A stretch of DNA of 27,796 nucleotides, from contig JACKQL020000245.1 of NCBI GenBank assembly GCA_018296165.2, positions 1 through 27,796 of the forward strand, given 5' to 3'. The notes beneath the pieces were generated by a model. That model was not told the DNA's origin, did no database searches, and worked only from the letters and a program-made list of their open reading frames with translations. Position 1 is the first letter of the stretch, and every line of letters begins with the position of its first letter. Made by a program: the position numbers and the translations under genes. Source of the DNA: Termitomyces sp. T153. Taxonomy: Eukaryota > Basidiomycota > Agaricomycetes > Agaricales > Lyophyllaceae. This document shows, one piece after another, positions 10,492 through 20,489 of the stretch.

Positions 10492-11488
10492 TGTCAGGTT
10501 CCGCTGATGACGGGGGCTCAGTACACTGGCAAGTCCTTACTAGGCGGACGTGATGTCCTGCGCTTATAACTAGGCGTCCAGAGTTGGAGTGGAGGTGGGG
10601 AAGGCTTGCGAGGGGGTCCTAGGGAAAGCGGCCTGAGCAAGTCCTGAATGGTCCAGAGGAGTCTAAGACCAAAGGTACTGGGCATTGACCCAGGGCGGGT
10701 GTCAGGGCTAGTTCGTGGGTGTGCAAATAGATTGCGGGGTAAGCGGAGGCTTCTCAGGTGATGGGGGCAGGGCCGGAGTTGGATAGGGGATTACCAGGGC
10801 TTGATGGGTCCCGGGGCCGAGCGGGAAGCAAGGGTTGGAGTTGTCATAAGAATGTTCGGGTCATGGCACGTGTGCGGAGTTTGTACTGATGTAGGGAGCA
10901 GGAGGGACTTAGAAGAACAAAGGAAATATGTACAGTTGAGACGAGATGGAGACAAGACGAGACTGAGGAAAAAGATAGATTTGAAACTTAAAAACAGAAA
11001 CAGAGACAAGACAAGAGACAAAACATAGGAAACCGGTAAATGTAATATCAAGACTAAAGTTCGAGGAGTTATTCTATGACTTATATACCGACTACTGGGT
11101 ACCTCAGAGGGCAGCAGATATGGTGGCGGGAGTCGACGGAGCTGTGCGGAGTCGACAGGTGTTGGGTACAATCCAAGGTCGGGCCGCGGCGGTATTCTGA
11201 TGGGATCGGTTGGGGGCGCGGCCGCTCCGAGGACATTGTGATACTCTGGGACAGGTTGGGTAAACTAGGGTAGGGGGTCGGGAACGTATGACGTGGCCAG
11301 GAACGGTGGGGGAAGGTTTCAGGGGGAGTGTTGATGGCTATGGAGAGGGTGTTGTAGTTGCCATCGGGGTTTGCTGGAGAAGCATCGGAGTTATCCAGTG
11401 TGGGCACGAAAGTGTGGGCGGGGTTCAGGGGAGTTAGATGGGAAATCGGGAGGGGTTGGGAGCAGTGTCTAGGGAGCGGGTCGTGACA
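10492..11488 (-). repeat. 3' LTR of the full element
   Basis: 997 bp, plus-strand ends TGTCAGG...CGTGACA. Reverse TATATAAG lies at 11080-11087 and taatatcaagact at 11043-11055. It matches the 5' LTR at 20503-21504 but lacks the short duplication around gctgggtgggttcc found there at about 20810-20850. Confidence 0.95.
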
Positions 11489-11500
11489 TTACCCCCCCTT
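11489..11500 (-). promoter_or_regulatory. Polypurine tract for plus-strand priming
   Basis: On the element sense strand this reads AAGGGGGGGTAA immediately before the 3' LTR (TGTCACG...). Position and composition fit the polypurine tract that primes second-strand DNA synthesis. Confidence 0.85.
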
Positions 11501-11655
11501 CAGCGTCGAAATCCTCAAGACGCAGGGAGCGAGTTGGGGATTGGTAGGGTGTGGGAATCGAAGTTGATCAATATTGATCAAACCGCAGCGAGCAGCGGCG
11601 GCGTGGGGAAGGAAGTTGAGGTGCGGCTGCCGTTCGTCAGGGGCTCCTTCCTAAG

Positions 11656-11666
11656 TTATTAAAAGG
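11656..11666 (+). promoter_or_regulatory. TATA-like box for the opposite-strand gene
   Basis: The sequence ttattaaaagg lies about 36 bp before the ATG at 11702. That spacing would allow a very short 5' leader. It is a weak but well placed candidate core promoter within the element interior, 156 bp from the 3' LTR. Confidence 0.4.
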
Positions 11667-12115
11667 GGTGGACACACCCAGGGGTCCCCCAGCTTGTTGT
11701 AATGTCTTCTTCAGCTTATTCTCCCACAGCATCTAGGTCACCATCCCTGCCATCCCAGCCGTCATCTTCTGAAGATTCAGAGGGTCGCCGAGATTGCCGT
11801 TGGGTCGAGGCGATGTACCGTAGTCATGAGTGCAGTCTGTCTCATGTACCCCAGAATACTGATTGGTCCTTCGCAGAGTTGTCCGCAGCCATGGCAGGTC
11901 CCTCAGGGCCACTGTCTGGCGTGGACATGATGCAGCCACCGGTGGGCATGGCCCCTTCTACGCGCTCCAAGTCTGGCATTTGTCTGGGGGTGGTCCGGCT
12001 TGTCCCAGAGGGTTCGAGGGTGGTACAGGTGGAGGTGACGCCGGAGCAGTTTGCCAAGGCGGTGGATTGGGCGAGGGGTCCCCCCACCCTCAAGTGGTGT
12101 CAGGCGGCAGCCCCG

Positions 12116-12164
12116 GTGAGTGGCTACTTAGCTTTATGTTTCCTGGACCAACATGTCCCTGCAG
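12116..12164 (+). other. Intron 1 of the opposite-strand gene
   Basis: 49 bp, GTGAGT to CTGCAG, phase 0. Splicing joins QAAAP directly to the first zinc-ligand cysteine (CASC). Without splicing the frame would run into an unrelated tail ending at 12199. Confidence 0.7.
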
Positions 12165-13018
12165 TGTGCGTCTTGCACCCAACAAGGGAAGCAGTGTGAA
12201 TTTGAGGAATCTGCATCGGGGGTATGGCAGGACACATCGGTGTGCCTTCCATGCCATTCGCGGCACAAGAAGTGCTCCGTCACCCTGAGTTGGCAGGCCA
12301 TCTGCATTGCAGTGGAGCAAGGGTGGGATTGAGGTTGGGTCGCAGCGCAGCTGGAGGAAGGGCGGAAGGGCAGAGTGTCGGGGAGGGGCTCCGGGGCTGG
12401 GGAAGGGGAACAGGTTAGCGCACCTGCCATGAAGGTGGGGCCCCTGCGGGGTGGACGGAGGGAGGGTGCCCATTCCACGCAGGAGAAAGGGAAACGGAGA
12501 GTGTCCCCTTCACCTGAGGTGGGTCCCAGTAAGCGGGCATGGGGCAAGCAGGTAATGGGGGGCCCCCCTGGTTCTGCAGTATACTCCCCTACATCCGGAG
12601 CCCCCATTGAGCAGTCCACAGATAGGTTGTGGTTGGTTGCAGAGGCCTATCTGCGGCATCAGGTAGAGAGCTTGGAATGGTTGTTGGTCGCACGCAAGGA
12701 GGAGATTCAGGGAGTATGGGAGGAGAGGGATGGGGCTCGACAGGAGTTGGACGGGGTTCAGAGGGAACGGGACTTGGCACGGAAAGACAAGGACGTCGCC
12801 ATTGGGACTGCCACGGAGCAATTGTCTCGTCTGCAGGAGTTGGAGGTGCGGACGGTGCATTTGCAGGTGCGGGCGGAGGTGGCAGAGGTGGCGACGCAGC
12901 AGGCAGGAGGCTCAGGGGTGTGGGAGACCCAGCAGGGTTCCAGCGCTGGGGAAGTCTGGGTGGCAGCAGGAGGAATGGCTTGCCAACGAGGCGGCCTTGG
13001 GCTGGCAAGGAGTGCTTT

Positions 13019-13070
13019 GTGAGTGGTTTCCCCACTTCCCATCTCCTAAACACTGATTCCGTTTCCATAG
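13019..13070 (+). other. Intron 2 of the opposite-strand gene
   Basis: 52 bp, GTGAGT to CCATAG with ctaaac and ctgat branch-like motifs. Splicing makes a TAC codon across the junction and joins GWQGVL to WAREHHILLNGAS in frame. The downstream exon is conserved at 21507-21800. Confidence 0.7.
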
Positions 13071-13607
13071 ACTGGGCCAGGGAGCATCACATCCTTCTCA
13101 ACGGAGCGTCAGCAGCGCTGGGGTCCATCCATGATGGGTTGGCGAGGATGCCTGGGGACCTTCTGCCAGAGTTGGGTCAAGGGGTTATGCAGATGGGGCG
13201 TCTGTTGGCAGGGCATCGGCGGAGGGCAATGGCAGATCCCGGGGCGTGGTGGGAGATGGCAACAGACATGGGGGAACCGCTTCCCAGGCAACCCAAGGTT
13301 CTGGCGGCGGTAGTGGCACAGTTGGAAGTGTTCATGGTGGGAAGGGTAGCGGGGTTAGGGTCGGAGGAGGAGGGGGAGTGAGGGGAACTCAGACCCTGTC
13401 GTTGACTTGTTCTCTGCCCATTCTTGTTCGATATATATATGCACCGCTTGTTGCTATACATTTTCTGGTCCTTCTGCTGAGTGTGGGAAGTTTCAGATAG
13501 AGCAAGGAGAGGAGTAAGTGAAAACACATAGGAGAGTACTGGTGGGAGTTGAATCCCTGGTGAACCCAGAGGCGGGGGTTACGCCCACTACTGCCATCTG
13601 TGTTGGG

Positions 13608-13830
13608 TCAGTCCCAGGGGTTCCGGGGCTTGGTGGGATTTTGTCGGTGGAAGTCCCGGAGTTTGTCAGGGGCTTTGTTGAGGTTCTTTTGGGGTTCCCA
13701 CATGTTGTCCTCAGGTCCGTAGCCCTTCCAGCGGACCAAGTACTGGAGTCGGCCAAGGACTATCTGGGAGTCGAGGATCTTGTCGACCTCGTAGTGATAC
13801 TTGTCCTTGACTTTGACAGGGGGCAGTCGG
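13608..13830 (-). pseudogene. Pol C-terminus: chromodomain
   Basis: The minus-strand frame reads [20 protein letters not shown], then [20 protein letters not shown] and KLRDFHRQ. This is a chromodomain with the aromatic residues (Y at the start, W in RWKGY, W in MWEP) that form the methyl-lysine cage. In chromoviruses it targets integration to heterochromatin. The frame ends at TGA 13608-13610. Another TGA at 13878-13880 separates it from the integrase tail. About 230 bp lie between this end and the end of the convergent opposite-strand gene at 13381. Confidence 0.9.
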
Positions 13831-15134
13831 CTGGGGTGTTGGCCGGGGAAGGGGTCTGGAGCGTGCTTTTCAAGGAGTCAAATGTGGAACACAGGGTGGA
13901 GGCCCTTCAGGCCCGGAGGCAGGTCAAGCTTGTAAACATGGGTGGAGACCTTCCGGAGGACCTTGAATGGGCCAAGGCGTTTGTGGTCGAGTTTGATGGA
14001 AGGCCTCCAGGTCTTAAGATTTTGCCGGTCAAGCCAGACCAGGGTGCTGGGGGGCCAGTCGGGGGTCGGCTTGCGACGGGCATTGGCGTGCTTGGAGTAG
14101 GCTTGGTTGGCAGTGTTGATCTCATCCCGGAGGAATTGGTGGAGGGATCAGAGGTCCTCAGCGACTTTGTGGGCAACGTGGGAAGGGATGTCTTTGAGGG
14201 ACAGCGTGAGTTGGGGATTGTAGCCCTTGTTGGTGTAAAAGGGGGAAACTCCAGTGGCGGAGTGAGGCGTGTTGTTGTAGGTGAATTCGGCGAGGGGAAG
14301 CTCTGCATGCCAGTCGTTCTGTAAATAGTTAACGTAGAGGCAAAGATACTGTTCTAACGTCTGGTTTACACGTTTGGTTTGTCCGTCGGTTTCCGGGTGG
14401 TAGGCGGTTGAGAGGCTGGTTTTGATTTTGAGCGCCTTGCACAGCAATTGCCAAAAATGGGATACAAATAGGGGTCTGCGGTCAGAGACAATGTCATCGG
14501 GAAGTCCGTGTTTGGAGAATATGTGTTCAAGAAATAGTTTGGCGAAATCCGGGGCAGTGTCGGTGGTGTGGCAGGGGATAAAGAGGGCTTGTTTAGTAAG
14601 GTGGCAGACGACAATGAGGATTGTGTTGAAACCTTTGGAGTCGGGGAGTTTGACGATATGATCCATCGATATTGAGGACCAGGGGTGGCAACCAACGGGG
14701 AGGGGTTTCAGTAATCCATGGGGGCGGTGGCGGGGTACTTTGGCCCGTAGGCAGGGTTCGCAGGCCCTTATGTATTGTGTGACGTCCTTCTTCATTCCTG
14801 GCCAAAAATAAGTCCGGGAGATGAGTTGAAGGGTCTTACGAATTCCTGGGTGCCCCCGGAGTTTGTGGTCATGGTGTTGTCGGAGTATGTCGAGGCGAAT
14901 GGACTTGTGGTCTGGGGCGTAGATTCATCCATTCCGGAGCAGGAGGCGGTGGTCCAGAGATAGCAAGAAAGGGTTGTCTACGCTCGACTCGTCAGGGTTG
15001 TTGCGGGGGTCATGCTGGTTGAAGAAGGGGTCTGGGGGTGAATTCCTGATTTGCTGGAGGATTCCTGCTTCGTTTAAAATCAGCACGGCATGTAGATGTT
15101 TGGGTGGGATTACCACTCGGTGGTTGAATGCATT
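13831..15134 (-). pseudogene. Pol: integrase, with catalytic Glu replaced by Lys
   Basis: Contains the HHCC zinc-binding end (HDHKLRGH ... CEPC, about 14905-14755) and the core domain: first Asp in SMDHIVKLP (14661-14663), second Asp in IVSDRRPLF (14481-14483), then 35 residues to the DGQTxRVNQTLEQYL motif. The catalytic position there is Lys (codon AAA, 14373-14375) where Glu is expected. The downstream part (WLDRQNLKT, RLGPFKVLRKV) is the GPY/F-type C-terminal segment. In-frame TGA codons occur at 14925-14927, 14148-14150 and 13878-13880. The domain is in the same frame as RT and was part of one polyprotein. Confidence 0.93.
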
Positions 15135-16853
15135 TCATTCGGTTTCAAACAATTTCTTCGGATACACGTCAGGTCTTCGAGTGAGGGCATCGGGCTTTGC
15201 GCCGAGTCATCCAGGGTGGTAGTGAATAGTAAAATCATACTCCGAGAGGGTTTTGGACCATCGAGCTTGGCGGCGGCTGAGCTGTTTTGTGGTTGTAAAA
15301 TATTGCAGGTTATTGTGATCAGAGTAGACTTGGATGCGGTGCGGGGACCCCTCGAGGTAGGCCCGCCACTGACAAAAGGCTTCAACAATCATGAGGAGTT
15401 CCTTGTCATAAATATCGTAGTTGAGTTCCGCTGGGATCATTGATTGGGTGTAGAAGGCAACAGGGCGGAGATCCTTGCCCCCCGAGTTCGACTGGGAGAG
15501 TATCCCAGCGATAGCATAGTCGGAGGCGTCACATTCGAGCACAATCGGTAGGGAGGGGTCGAAATGGTGGAGGACTGGAGCGGAGGTGAAGGCCTTCTTC
15601 AGGAGGGGGAATATGCTCTGGCACTTGCTGTCCCAGTCCCAAGGGGTGTCCTTCCGTGTGAGTCGGTTGAGGGGTTTGGTGATCCCAGAGTAGTTGTTGA
15701 TGAAGCGGCGATAGAAGTTAGCAAACCCCAAGAATGACTGTACCTCCTTGATGTTCCATGGGGAGGGCCAATTGAGTATCACGTTGACCTTGGCGGGGTC
15801 CATGTGCACACCGTTGGGGGTGACGATGACTCCGAGATATTCGACCTCTGTTGTGTGGAAGGAGCACTTCTCGGGTTTAGCGTGAAGGTGATATTCTCGG
15901 AGTTGTTCCAAGACACGGTGGACATGCTCTGAATGCTCCGCCAGCAAATTCGAGTAGATCAGGATATTGTCCAAATATACAATGACAAAAACGTCGTTCA
16001 TGTCGTGGAAGATGTTGTTCATGAAGTACTGGAAGGTGGCGGGGGAGTTAGTCATTCCAAAGGGCATTACGAGATACTCAAAGAGGCCATAGCGGGTGCA
16101 AAAGGCAGTCTTCCATTCATGTCCTGGGGCAATCCGGACGTTGTTGTAGCTGGAACAGAGGTCGATTTTTGTGTAAATCTTGGCACTGTGAAGACAATCA
16201 ACAAGGTCTCCGATTAAGGGGAGGGGGTACTGGTTCTTTTTGGTGACTTTGTTGAGTCCCCAATAGTCCACACAGAGTCGGAGGGATCCGTCTTTTTTCT
16301 TGGCAAACAGAACCGGGGCGCCAGCCACGGAGATCAATGGGCATATGAAACCTTTGCTGAGCATGTCGTTGAGGTATTCCTTCAGGGCCCAGAGCTTGAT
16401 TTTGGACATGTTGTAGATTTTGCCAAACGGGGGTGAGGTACCTTCTTCGAGGTCGATCTTGTGGTCATAGGAGCGGTGTGGAGGGAGTTCCTTGGCACTT
16501 CCTTCGGAGAACACATCAGCAAACTCATGATACTCCGGGGGAACTACTTTGGATAGGATCTGTTCCTCTGTCTTGCTTTCTGGCGTGGTAGTCCCTGCGT
16601 GGAGGTATTTCTTGGGTAGGGCTGGCATGACTTGTAACTGGAAGGTGGGGATGCCTTCTTGTAGGAGGTGTGCGAAGGGGACGGCACTGATGATTTTGAT
16701 GTTGAGGTCTCCGGGGTTGACGGGGTTGGGTACCATAGGTGTAACAGTCGGGTCCGGGGTGATGTTGGGGTCAGTCGGGGGCTTCGGGCGTTGCTGGTCA
16801 GGGTAGCATGGCCCCTTATATCGATTTTGGGATATGTCGGGGGCAGCCATCAT
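15135..16853 (-). pseudogene. Pol: reverse transcriptase and RNase H, YLDN active site
   Basis: Open frame 16853-15207 (548 codons). The N-terminal part carries VVPPEYHEFADVFSEGSAKE and the finger motif FAKKKDGSLRLCVDYWGLNK. The palm follows: TKIDLCSSYNNVRIA keeps the first Asp, MPFGMTNSPATFQ is normal, but the catalytic box is YLDN (residues 293-296, Asn codon at 15966-15968) instead of YLDD. The thumb has SFLGFANFYRRFI. RNase H follows with its acidic residues in ECDASDYAI, YDKELL and YSDHNNLQYF. A TGA at 15207-15209 interrupts HPG-LGAKPDALTRRPDVYP, and another is at 15135-15137. Its ATG overlaps the stop of the protease frame (ATGA, 16853-16850). Trp and Cys replace expected Arg at VDYWG and IDLCS. 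Enzymatically dead by inspection. Confidence 0.95.
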
Positions 16854-17974
16854 AATTTGTCCGAGGGTGATCGAGACAGAGTTGAGCTTCTTTCTCCGTC
16901 AGGGTTGGCGTCAGGGGTTGGGGAATCCTGAGTTGTTCCAGAGGTGATGGTGTCAGGGCGGGGAACATCGAGATCAGAGATAGACTGGAGGCAGAGGTGG
17001 ATGGCGGCTGCTAAGCTTGCTTCAGGGCCAGGAAATTGCATGGTGAGGTTCTTCCAGTTGATGTCGGGATTAACGTCTCGCAGCCACGGGAGTCCAAGCA
17101 CGATTGGGGTCGACAGGGGTAGTTGGGTAACGAGGAGTCAGGCCTGGAATTGCAGGTCGTTATTGAGGGTGAGGGTGTTGTCATGGTACTGCGTGATTCT
17201 TGTCGTGGCGGGGCTCCCATCGAAGAGTTGGAGCTCGAGGGGTTTGTCGAGGTCATTGCGTCGGAGATTGAGCTGGTTGCTGATGAAGACACCAGAGGTG
17301 CCGCTGTCTACAAGGGCGGGGAGTACCTTGAGTGAGCCGCCAAGTCGGACATAGATGACGAACAACCGTGCAGAGCTAGAGCAAAGTTGCGGAGGGGTTC
17401 AGGGTTGGTTGATTGTGGTCTCAGAGTTCTCAGAGGGGGGTGAGATGTTGAAGGGTACCAGCCCAGAGTCGGTGGGGTTGTCCCGGTCGAGGCGGAGGGT
17501 GAGACTGGGCCAATCGACGTGGAGATTGATGGAGCGGAGCCACGAGAACCCTAGGATGACAGGGGCGGAGGGGTGTAATTTTGTGATGAGTAGTTGGAGT
17601 TCTTGCTGTTGTCCGTCGGCAAAGGTCATGGTCGTTTCTAAACAATGAGTGATGTCTCCCGCTGGGGTAGAGTCTCCGTCAAAGAGTTTGAGGGGGATCG
17701 GGGCGGGGAGGCGGCGGAGGGGTTGTGGGGCAAGCGCTGCCAGGGATTCATCAACAAAGTTATTGGTGGCGCCGCTGTCGACTAGTGTGGGGACGGGTTT
17801 GTCAGTGAAGGGGAGAGTGGTGCGGAGGAGGAGGTTTGTGGAGGAGTGGGAGGGGAGGTGTGCTGGGGGGTTATCCGGGGCGAGTATCATTGTGCGGAGG
17901 AGTGTGGCTGGGGCAGAGAAGACGTTGGGATATGGTCCACGGTCTAGTGCGTCTTCTAGACCTAAACTGCCAAC
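16850..17974 (-). pseudogene. Two tandem retropepsin-like protease domains
   Basis: One frame holds two aspartic-protease-like modules. Module 1: LPFTDKPVPTLVDSGATNNF (Asp codon 17777-17779), IPLKLFDGDSTPAGDI, VILGFSWLRSINLHVDW. Module 2: LPALVDSGTSGVFIS (Asp codon 17306-17308), LELQLFDGSPATT, then a TGA, then TPIVLGLPWLRDVNPDINW. The catalytic Asp residues are 157 codons apart. Retropepsins work as dimers of a single D[ST]G unit, so two units in one chain could form an internal dimer; this is inference. TGA codons at 17399-17401 and 17138-17140 are each where Arg fits. The frame is shifted by one base from gag upstream and from RT downstream, in the same direction each time. A Pro/Asp-rich linker leads to RT. 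Confidence 0.88.
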
Positions 17975-20470
17975 TCATTTTCCGTGAACTGGTAGTTACA
18001 GTCTTCTCCGTCGATCATCCACATGGCGCATCCCATCACCTGTTGTTTAGGGCAACTGCGAATAAAGTGTCCCTGCTCACCACATAGAATGCATGCGCCC
18101 TCCTTCCATCGTTTCTCCTGCATCTCCTCCAGCATGTTGATCCACTGGCTGTCCTGGATTCTGTTTGTGCATAGGGCTTCCTGATCATTGGCGGGGTCTG
18201 GGATGTCGTCGCAATTGTTGGGGTTGGTATCCAGGGGTACTGGGGTGTCATGGAGGTCGGCAGCATTGAGCTGGGCGGGTGGGCGCTGCCCCGGGGGTCA
18301 GTTGGTGTTGGGGACTCCTCAGCCTGGAGGGAAGCGGGGTGCAGGGTTAGCAGGGTTAGCGGGGATTGAGGATCGGATGCCATTGGTTGCTCCTGCCTGC
18401 CAGTTGGTGTTACCGGAGGTGTTCCAAGAGGTCCGGGGCGCCGTGTTTTCGCTGCGGTCTTCCCAGTAACGTTGGTTGACCTGGGTAACGAGTGCCTTGT
18501 ACCCATTGTAGGTGGTTTGTTTGGGCGCAAGGCGAAGGATGTCCTTGATCCATTGGGGTAGGGCACGACGGAGGGCAAACCGGAGGGCGTTGTAATTCCA
18601 GCCGGTCTCGTAGGCCTCTTGTTTGAATTGTACAATGAAGGTCATGAAGCGTTTGTTGTTGCGCATTCGGAGGTTGAAGAGATTTTCCTCTGCCTCTGCT
18701 ACAGTGTCAAAGACGCCAAACTTACTCGAGAACTCTTGGGTGAAAGCGAGCCAATTGGAGAGTACGGGATTGTTTGGGTCGAACCGGAGTAGCGCGGTGT
18801 AGTGGTCGAAGGCGATGCCCTGTAAGTATGATGCGGCAAAGGCTACTCGTGAGCTCTCAAGCTGAAAAGTGATGGGCTTAGCTTGAAACATAGTTAAACA
18901 CTGGGTCAGGAAGATTCACCACTTCTGAGGGTCGCGGCCAGTGAAGGGTTCGGGCTTCTGGATGTCGAGCTTACCCTCCCAGGCCAGTGCGTCATGGGTA
19001 TCATCCTGTGAATTTTGAGTTCGAGGTGGGGGTCCAGCATTGTAGTAGTAGTAGTAGTGATTTCCATTTCCGCACTGGGGGGGAAAGTTGTCCATCGCTG
19101 GGCCCCATCCTCCCGGGGGTCCGCCATTGGGTGGTCCTCCACCGGGGTTTTGACCCACACTACCCAGGGCGGGTCCTGGGGCCCATCAAGGAGGAGGGGG
19201 TCCTCCGGGGTTCAGGGGTGCAAAATAGTTGGCGTCGGTGGGGGGATTAAGCATCGGGGTGGGCGGGGGACGAGAGGGGTTGGCAGAAAAAGGGGGTTGG
19301 GGCGCCCCAGGGCCCATGGGCTGTCGCGGGGGAACTGGGGCGTTGGGATGGGGCGGGGGGGCATTGCTATGAGGGGCGCGGAGATCAAAGTGGGGGGGTC
19401 GGTCTCGTTGGGGCCCGTTGCATGGGGAGTGTTCGTTGGCGGGGTTGCCCGGCTCATTGATATAGGAGAGGGTCCTGTTGTCATTGTCGACGCGTAGGGG
19501 CGGTCGTTGGGAACGGAGTTCAGGGGCGGCAGGTTGATCCCAGGTTTGGAAGGCGCTGAGCACGGAGCTGGCCCAGGGCCGGGCGGAGAGAGCCAAGGTG
19601 TGGGCAGTGGGTTGGTCGAACAACCCCCCCGCGGGGTTGAGGTTCCTCAAGATGCTGGAGGCCACATTGAGTTCTTCCTGCTGGTGGGGAACGGAGGATG
19701 GGGCTTTGTTTTGTGTCCCAACAGGTTCCTCGCATTGCACGTGGAAGGAGCGAGCAGGATCCAGAGGGTCTTCGAAGGAGCGGAGGTTCGGGCTAGTGTG
19801 GATTTCTTCGACCAAGGTGCGGAGCTCATTCCGTAAGTTGTCGTCGATGCCCAGGGTGCTTTGCGTATTCTCCAGGAGGTTCCCTTGCAGGTAGCGTTTG
19901 TGGAAGTCGAGGAGTCGATCCGCCCAGACCTCTGGAGTTGCGGAGGCGTCGGGGTAGCCTAGGTTGGTGAGGAGGGTGCAGGTACGCCTTGCAAATTCTG
20001 CGGGGGACAGGCGGAGGAAGCGGAGGACTTTGTTGCATTGCTGGGCGTAGGCTTTGATCCTTTGCTGCCTAGGAGAAGGAGGGGTTTGAGCGGCGAATGG
20101 TGGGCGGGGGGGGAATAGTTATCCATGGCCTCTGGAGGGACTGGGGCTGCAGAGGGGATTGGGTACGCATAGTAATGGGCAGGGGGGAGGTAGGTGGGTT
20201 GGGGGGGGCTGTGGAGTATCCTCCGGGGTTGATACGGGGGTTGTTGCCATCGGTGTGGAATGCGGGAGGGCGGCGCCAGCCCGGGGGTATTCCCTGGCTG
20301 ATGGAGGGGGCGTAGAATGCCTGGTTGGGGTCAGGGGTCCAATGACGGGGCACATATTGGTCCGCAAAGGGACCCGGGTAGAATGGGGCATAGGAATTTT
20401 CCAGTATGGGCTGGCTGTAGGCATCGGTTGGGTAACCGACGGGATTGTACATGGGGTTAAACGCAGACAT
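17962..20470 (-). pseudogene. Gag polyprotein with CCHC zinc knuckle
   Basis: Starts at ATG 20470, 20 bases past the primer site (MSAFNPMYNPVGYPTDAYS). The Pro-rich N-terminus changes frame twice, at or near two C8 tracts (20201-20208 and 20106-20113). From about 20089 a single frame gives RQQRIKAYAQQCNKVLRFL, a Pro-rich middle, a Tyr5 run, then the capsid-like core: KPEPFTGRDPQKW, SYLQGIAFDHYTALLRF, WLAFTQEFSSKFG, NLFNLRMRNNKRFMTFIVQF. Near the end is the knuckle CILCGEQGHFIRSC (CX2CX4HX4C, 18053-18093). Stops at 19186, 18916, 18319 and 18298 are all TGA and fit lost arginines. The frame ends at TAG 17962-17964. It would build the virus-like particle and bind the RNA. Length about 830 residues. 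Confidence 0.88.
19042..19056. repeat. (GTA)5 microsatellite within gag
   Basis: Five consecutive GTA units on the plus strand encode a run of five tyrosines in Gag on the minus strand (HYYYYYN). It is in the coding frame, so length changes would be tolerated. Confidence 0.85.
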
Positions 20471-20489
20471 CGAGAACGGGGTAAGGGGG

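Larger units (their letters stand above)
11702..13381 (+). pseudogene. Opposite-strand gene: paired CX2CX6C and coiled coil
   Basis: Three exons, antisense to the retrotransposon: 11702-12115, 12165-13018 and 13071-13381, with introns GTGAGT...CTGCAG (49 bp) and GTGAGT...CCATAG (52 bp). Exon 1 encodes a Ser/Pro-rich N-terminus and a segment ending LKWCQAAAP. Exon 2 opens with CASCTQQGKQC and then CLPCHSRHKKC, two CX2CX6C motifs about 15 residues apart, like a Zn2Cys6 cluster with a longer linker. A basic Gly/Ser-rich region and a charged coiled coil follow (about 12630-12850). The C-terminus reads EWLANEAALGWQGVL, then after splicing ILLNGASAALGSIHDGL, MGRLLAGH and WWEMA. Two lesions are visible: TGA at 12330-12332 and a one-base frame change near 12950-12975. 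Exon frames agree once those are allowed. Nucleic-acid binding is inferred; the function is unknown. Confidence 0.72.

Noticed and set aside
12090..13068. Minus-strand frames rich in Pro, Ser and Cys under the opposite-strand gene
   Set aside because: The plus strand has introns, a cysteine module and a conserved last exon; the minus frames have none of these.
13518..14324. 268-codon open frame on the plus strand
   Set aside because: It is the complement of the integrase tail and chromodomain, whose minus-strand motifs are unmistakable; the plus-strand product has no recognisable domain and no splice context.
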